Assembly: GCA_018831055.1 (NCBI GenBank)
Contig: JAHJRE010000221.1
Location: forward strand, 1 to 34,499
Origin: Bacteroidota bacterium
GTDB taxonomy: Bacteria; Bacteroidota; Bacteroidia; Bacteroidales; B18-G4
DNA length: 34,499 nucleotides
Reading direction: 5' to 3'
Below are positions 30,335 to 34,499 of the stretch, in pieces; position 1 is the first letter of the stretch; each line of letters begins with the position of its first letter. The notes below the pieces were generated by a model, which saw only the letters and a program-made list of their open reading frames with translations, did not search any database and was not told the DNA's origin. The position numbers were made by a program, and so were the translations under genes.

Positions 30335-31027
30335 ATGGCCATCAACTACTTAGATTCCTGCAAACTTGAATACTACGATGCTGTAAGTTATGATATGCTC
30401 TCGGAGAATGAAAAGGAACTCCTGGATAAGAATACAGTTATTATAGATTATAAAAAAGGTGAGACCATTTGCAAGCAGGGGACCTTTGCTTCCAATGTAA
30501 TTTTCATAGAAAAAGGGCTGGTAAAGGTATATATTGAAGGTAACCCAAAAAATCTCATCCTTACCATAACGCCTGAAAATTACTTTGTTGGCCTACAAAC
30601 CTTTTACAACGGGAATAACACATATTTATATTCTGTGAGCACATATGTGGATACACGTGCAAGGTTAATCGATATTCAAACATTCAAACAGGTACTTAAC
30701 AGCAATGCCCGTTTTGCATCACGGATCATACAGATCCTCAATGAAAATTCAGCCCAGGCTTATGGCCGTTTTTTCTGCCTTACACGAAAACAATCGCATG
30801 GCCGTATGGCCGACATCCTTTTATGTCTTTCCTACCGGATTTTTAAAAGCAATTCCTTTGAACTTCCTTTATCAAGGCAAGATCTGGGAGAACTGACCGG
30901 TCTTTCCACGGAAAGTGTTATCCGGATCATGAAAGACTTCAAAGACGAAAAACTCATTTCCGTTTCATGTAAAACCCTTGAGATCCTTGATCCTGAAAAA
31001 CTTCAGAAGATCAGTGAGGTAGGATGA
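30335..31027 (+). CDS. Crp/Fnr family transcriptional regulator, second copy
   Basis: A 230-residue regulator with a cyclic-nucleotide-type sensor domain and C-terminal HTH. The recognition helix reads GLSTESVIRIMKDF, with Thr where the first regulator and CRP have Arg, so its DNA target probably differs from TGTGA. It lacks the N-terminal CxxC of the first regulator (one Cys at residue 9, another at 46). It is divergent from the rhodanese lipoprotein gene over a 198-bp shared upstream region and is the natural candidate to control that cluster. The effector is unknown. Confidence 0.87.
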   Translation: MAINYLDSCKLEYYDAVSYDMLSENEKELLDKNTVIIDYKKGETICKQGTFASNVIFIEKGLVKVYIEGNPKNLILTITPENYFVGLQTFYNGNNTYLYSVSTYVDTRARLIDIQTFKQVLNSNARFASRIIQILNENSAQAYGRFFCLTRKQSHGRMADILLCLSYRIFKSNSFELPLSRQDLGELTGLSTESVIRIMKDFKDEKLISVSCKTLEILDPEKLQKISEVG

Positions 31028-31036
31028 TGTTTTTGC

Positions 31037-31044
31037 TACTTTTG
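31037..31044 (+). promoter_or_regulatory. Bacteroidota -7 promoter element of pssA
   Basis: TACTTTTG, an exact TAnnTTTG match ending only 5 bp before the GTG start at 31050, which implies a leaderless or nearly leaderless mRNA. Confidence 0.55.
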
Positions 31045-31049
31045 GAAGT

Positions 31050-31757
31050 GTGAAAAGGCATATACCCAATATTGTTACAGGATTGAATCTATTGACCGGC
31101 AGTATTGCTGTTGCTGTTGCTTTCCAGGATGTGGTCCTTGCTTCCTGGTTAATACTGATCGCGGCCTTTTTGGATTTCCTTGATGGGTTCCTTGCCCGCT
31201 TGCTGAATGCATATTCGGAATTCGGCCATCAGTTTGATTCACTGGCTGATATCGTTTCATTTGGTATGGCGCCTTCTGTGTTGATGTATCTGTTACTTCA
31301 GGATTCAAACCCGCTACCGGTATTGAATTTTGGTGATCTGAACATGGTTCCTTTCATTTCCATGCTATTGGCCTTGTTTGCAGGAATAAGGCTAACCGTT
31401 TTTACCCTCAGAAAGGAAAACAAAACATTTAGCGGGCTGCCAACCCCGGCAACAGCAATTTTAATGGCCTCACTAACCCTTATGCTAAAAGGGCACGAAG
31501 CCGGGGGTACTTTCGGGCAGGTAATGTTTAATTCCTGGTTTCTTATTGGTTTTATTATCGCCATATCAATATTGATGGTGATACCCATAAAAATGATCTC
31601 CCTGAAAAAAAGCATCCGTCAGTGGTTTAAAGCACCTGAGATAATAATTCTTTTGCTTGGAGCAATGTTCCTGGTAATTTTTCTCGGATATACCGGAATA
31701 GCTTTAACTATACTCCTGTATATTCTGATTTCTTTGGTTCTGAATTTCCGTATGTAA
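31050..31757 (+). CDS. pssA: CDP-diacylglycerol-serine O-phosphatidyltransferase
   Basis: A 235-residue membrane enzyme that makes phosphatidylserine from CDP-diacylglycerol and serine, the precursor of phosphatidylethanolamine. The CDP-alcohol phosphatidyltransferase motif DG-x2-AR-x8-G-x3-D-x3-D is complete in DGFLARLLNAYSEFGHQFDS followed by LAD. Several hydrophobic helices follow. The start is GTG, giving the family N-terminus MKRHIPNIVTGLNLLTG. No ATG fits, and the -7 element is almost adjacent. It follows the regulator gene by 22 bp but has its own promoter element. Confidence 0.93.
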   Translation: MKRHIPNIVTGLNLLTGSIAVAVAFQDVVLASWLILIAAFLDFLDGFLARLLNAYSEFGHQFDSLADIVSFGMAPSVLMYLLLQDSNPLPVLNFGDLNMVPFISMLLALFAGIRLTVFTLRKENKTFSGLPTPATAILMASLTLMLKGHEAGGTFGQVMFNSWFLIGFIIAISILMVIPIKMISLKKSIRQWFKAPEIIILLLGAMFLVIFLGYTGIALTILLYILISLVLNFRM

Positions 31758-31776
31758 GATTTCCCTGGATTTGGGT

Positions 31777-31784
31777 TAACTTTG
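31777..31784 (+). promoter_or_regulatory. Bacteroidota -7 promoter element
   Basis: TAACTTTG, an exact TAnnTTTG match 24 bp before the ATG of the secreted sialidase-like gene at 31809. Confidence 0.5.
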
Positions 31785-31808
31785 TGCTAAGGAAATAATA
31801 AACCACGA

Positions 31809-34499
31809 ATGATCATCAAGACTGCCAGACTATTCTGTATCCTTCTCCTCTTCATCCTGAGTATTAATGGTATTTCCCAGGACAACCCCAATCTTGACCA
31901 GATCCCCTACCCTTTTCTTCCAGGTAAGATAATTGAGGAATCGCGTGAATCCATGGTGATAACTATTGACGGCTATGATAATTTTTATCTGGGTACGGAT
32001 TTTGCCGAGAGTTCGATCACAGAAGATCCTAATAATCCTCAGCGATATTTCACGGTATTCAATATTGACAATCCACACTATACCGATAATGGTCACGACT
32101 GGCAAATAAGCAGTCCTGCCTGGGGAGGTTATACGGTAAGGGGAGACGTCATTTGTTGTTACGATAATCAGGGCAATCTGTATTATGAAAACATGTATGG
32201 TTCTCCCACCATTCAAGGTTGTGTGGTGATTAAGTCGATCGACAACGGGGCGAGCTGGTCTTCCCCGGTTACAGCCATTACCGGGATAGATAAAAACTGG
32301 ATGGCATGCGATCAAACCAGCGGACCATACAGCAACTTCATTTATACAACCATGACCGCCTCCAACGGGGGTAATTTTACCAGAAGTATCAACGATGGGG
32401 TGTCTTTCACAAACACCTGGACTTTTGACACACAAACGCTCCCGGGCATGATGGTTTGTGTTGGTCCCAATGATGAGATAGATGGAGGAACCGTTCATGT
32501 AGTCACCAATTCAGGAGATCCGTTTTCCTCTTTATATACTTTTTACAGCTCCAAAAACGGCGGATTAAGCTTTGAATACCAGTCGGAGCAAAGATTTGCA
32601 GGATATGTTGGCACGGCAGTAAATGGCCGTCATTCGGTCAATAACATGAGAACGAGGCCCTACCCGTTTATTGCCGCTGATAACAGCCATGGCCCTTACC
32701 GTGGCCGGCTATATTTGGTTTATGCTTCGAATTTCCCGGCAGGTAACGGGAACAAACCCGATATCTTCCTGCATTATTCCGACAATGACGGCGCTACCTG
32801 GTCAGAAGCCTTTACGATAAACGATGATTTTCCCTCCAATCTTCATTCCCAGTACCATCCCATTTCCTGGTGCGATAATGAAACGGGAAGGTTATACATA
32901 CACTGGATGGATACCCGGAATACTCCAACGTCAGACAGTGCATTGATCTATGCTACTTTTTCTGATGATGGAGGAGAAAGCTTTGCCCCCAATGTTGCGG
33001 TTTCAAATGAAAAGATGCCCATTGATTGTATCACCTGTCCGGGAGGAGGAACTCCCCGATATCAGGGTGATTATAATGGAGTAGTCTCTAACGGCGATAT
33101 TGCTATGCTGAGCTGGGCCGACTTCCGCTACGGTGATTTTGCTAGCTTTACCGCGTATTATCCTGACTTTGCCATGAAACTTTCCCCGGAACTGGATACC
33201 ATCAGCGGTGCTGCCATCTTTACCATTGAAATCCCGGGTGTAAAAGCATATGATAATGATGTGATTTGTGAAGCGACTGTGGAATCTCCGCCATCGGGAT
33301 ATTTTACTGTGTTATATCCATACGGCAATGTAATCAGCATCCTTCCCGGAACCCTGGAAATATTTATCACGGCAAGCATCGATGTTCCTCCGGGGGATTA
33401 TATTGCAACATTTACGGCAAGAGGCCCCAACAATACCCCCGTCCATAAGCGTTATGCTACGGTCAGAGTCCTGGATCCTTACAAACCGGTTGCAGATTTT
33501 ACTTCCGATTATACTGAGTTTTGTGAAGGACAACCCATACACTTTTATGATCTTTCATCAGGCACACCTACAAGCTGGGAATGGTATTTCTTCGGAGCTT
33601 ACCCTCCTACCTCCACGCAGCAAAATCCTGAAGGTATTGTATATACAGCCCCCGGTGAATATGACATTTCACTGATAGTAGCAAATTCTGCCGGATCCGA
33701 CGACACCACCAAAGCAGACTATGTTCGGGTCAGCATTATTCCGATTCAACCGCAAACATGGGATGAGGAGACTTGCCTGGGAGGCCCCCAACCCTATTTG
33801 CTTGCCGGAGGAGAGAATATCCGGTGGTATGATGATCCATTTCTGATACATTTAATACATTATGGTGACACTTTGTATGTCAATGAAAGTCTACCGGGTA
33901 TATATACTTACTACGCAACACAAACTATCAATGGATGTGAGAGTAACGGAGAAGAAGCACATCTGACCATACACCCTATACCGGAAGTCACTTTAGCGCC
34001 ATTTGACACAGTTTGCAAAGGGGATACACCTTTTCTTCTTACCGGTGGTTTTCCCGAAGGGGGTAATTATTACGGAACAGGAATTACCAACAATTACTTT
34101 GACCCATTTGTAGCCGGACCCGGAACCCATCAGATTCGTTATCTGTATGCAGATAGTAATGGATGCGTCAATTCTGCCATACAAGCTCTGACTGTAAAAC
34201 CCGGTCCTGCTGTGTCCCTTCAGCCTTTTTCCGCCATTTGCGAGAATGAAGAGGCCTTAGAACTTACAGGAGGCGAACCGACCGGTGGTGTTTATGAAGG
34301 GACAGGGGTGCAGGACGGTTGGTTTTTCCCGGCGTTGGCAGGGCCCGGCATTCATAGAATTCGTTATACTATTGAGGATAGTACAGGCTGCGCAAATGCT
34401 GCCGAAGAAACCATAGAAGTATACCCGTTGCCCATTGTTTTCATCCAGCCTTACGAAACCGTTTGCAGTAACTTTCCCCCTTTCCTGCTTACCCAGGGA
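31809..34499 (+). CDS. Secreted BNR/sialidase-like protein with PKD and Ig-like repeats, 3' end outside window
   Basis: The frame is open from ATG 31809 to the window end (897 codons, no stop). A Sec signal (about 1-22) is followed by a roughly 450-residue beta-propeller region with Asp-box/BNR-like motifs (SIDNGASWSSP, SINDGVSFTNTW, SDNDGATWSEAF, SDDGGESFAPN), as in sialidase-type propellers. Next, around 555-640, comes a PKD domain (PVADFTSDYTEFCEG, SWEWYFFG, TAPGEYDISLIV). The last part holds roughly 75-residue repeats that each begin with a Cys (DTVCKGDTPFLLTGG, SAICENEEALELTGG, ETVCSNFPPFLLT) and contain YxGTGI/V and GPGxHxIRY. Such proteins are usually T9SS-exported cell-surface enzymes or adhesins. 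Sialidase catalytic residues were not identified. Confidence 0.85.
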   Translation, partial: MIIKTARLFCILLLFILSINGISQDNPNLDQIPYPFLPGKIIEESRESMVITIDGYDNFYLGTDFAESSITEDPNNPQRYFTVFNIDNPHYTDNGHDWQISSPAWGGYTVRGDVICCYDNQGNLYYENMYGSPTIQGCVVIKSIDNGASWSSPVTAITGIDKNWMACDQTSGPYSNFIYTTMTASNGGNFTRSINDGVSFTNTWTFDTQTLPGMMVCVGPNDEIDGGTVHVVTNSGDPFSSLYTFYSSKNGGLSFEYQSEQRFAGYVGTAVNGRHSVNNMRTRPYPFIAADNSHGPYRGRLYLVYASNFPAGNGNKPDIFLHYSDNDGATWSEAFTINDDFPSNLHSQYHPISWCDNETGRLYIHWMDTRNTPTSDSALIYATFSDDGGESFAPNVAVSNEKMPIDCITCPGGGTPRYQGDYNGVVSNGDIAMLSWADFRYGDFASFTAYYPDFAMKLSPELDTISGAAIFTIEIPGVKAYDNDVICEATVESPPSGYFTVLYPYGNVISILPGTLEIFITASIDVPPGDYIATFTARGPNNTPVHKRYATVRVLDPYKPVADFTSDYTEFCEGQPIHFYDLSSGTPTSWEWYFFGAYPPTSTQQNPEGIVYTAPGEYDISLIVANSAGSDDTTKADYVRVSIIPIQPQTWDEETCLGGPQPYLLAGGENIRWYDDPFLIHLIHYGDTLYVNESLPGIYTYYATQTINGCESNGEEAHLTIHPIPEVTLAPFDTVCKGDTPFLLTGGFPEGGNYYGTGITNNYFDPFVAGPGTHQIRYLYADSNGCVNSAIQALTVKPGPAVSLQPFSAICENEEALELTGGEPTGGVYEGTGVQDGWFFPALAGPGIHRIRYTIEDSTGCANAAEETIEVYPLPIVFIQPYETVCSNFPPFLLTQG

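Noticed and set aside
31830-32498. A 222-codon minus-strand ORF opposite the sialidase-like gene
   Set aside because: The plus strand carries a continuous 897-codon frame with signal peptide, BNR-like and PKD motifs. The minus ORF has none.

Overview
The window is a chromosomal segment of a Bacteroidota bacterium, probably an anaerobic or facultative member of the Bacteroidales/Marinilabiliales type. The evidence is a type IX secretion (T9SS) sorting domain protein (7452-7928), Bacteroidota-type -7 promoter elements (TAnnTTTG) at sensible places before many genes, a LytS-type sensor kinase, and Bacteroidota-like RmuC, PssA, TatC and QueA proteins. The genus cannot be read from the sequence alone.

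Left part (1-14969): the 3' end of rmuC, a group II PLP decarboxylase, a single-gene REP-associated HUH/Y1 transposase followed by a 51-bp palindromic tandem repeat array, an orphan FG-GAP/LytS-type sensor kinase, a secreted metallophosphoesterase paired with a small T9SS-sorted protein, an MFS exporter, and housekeeping genes (dtd, pdxJ, an alpha/beta hydrolase, queA, a class I isoprenoid-synthase-like protein, tatC). Large 7-bp-periodic hairpins flank pdxJ.

Central and right part (15066-31027): a sulfur-respiration island bracketed by two Crp/Fnr regulators. A leftward operon starting near 22130 encodes a Tat-exported molybdopterin reductase of the Psr/Phs type, its four-cluster ferredoxin subunit, an NrfD/PsrC quinol subunit, two half-size YeeE/YedE (TsuA-like) sulfur transporters, and two membrane-anchored rhodanese-like proteins. 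Both rhodanese-like proteins have lost the catalytic Cys, and both end in the same 12-residue tail (RKKKSTAAEGGC), whose last residue is the only Cys in either protein. Divergently, a Rieske protein and a cytochrome b6-like domain fused to a 12-heme cytochrome c form a compact quinol:cytochrome module. Next come mobB and mobA (for the bis-MGD cofactor), then a leftward cluster of a double-rhodanese lipoprotein, a porin and a periplasmic tandem rhodanese. Read together, these genes suggest import of a sulfur oxyanion or polysulfide across the outer membrane, relay of sulfane sulfur in the periplasm, reduction by the Mo enzyme, and electron exchange with the menaquinone pool. The substrate and direction are inference.

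Right end (31050-34499): pssA, with a nearly leaderless GTG start, and the first 897 codons of a secreted BNR/sialidase-like protein with a PKD domain and Cys-containing Ig-like repeats, which runs off the window.

Several repeat arrays sit exactly at stop codons: a 20-bp palindromic array starts at the cytochrome stop and overlaps the mobB 3' end, and a heptamer array ends at the psrC-like stop.
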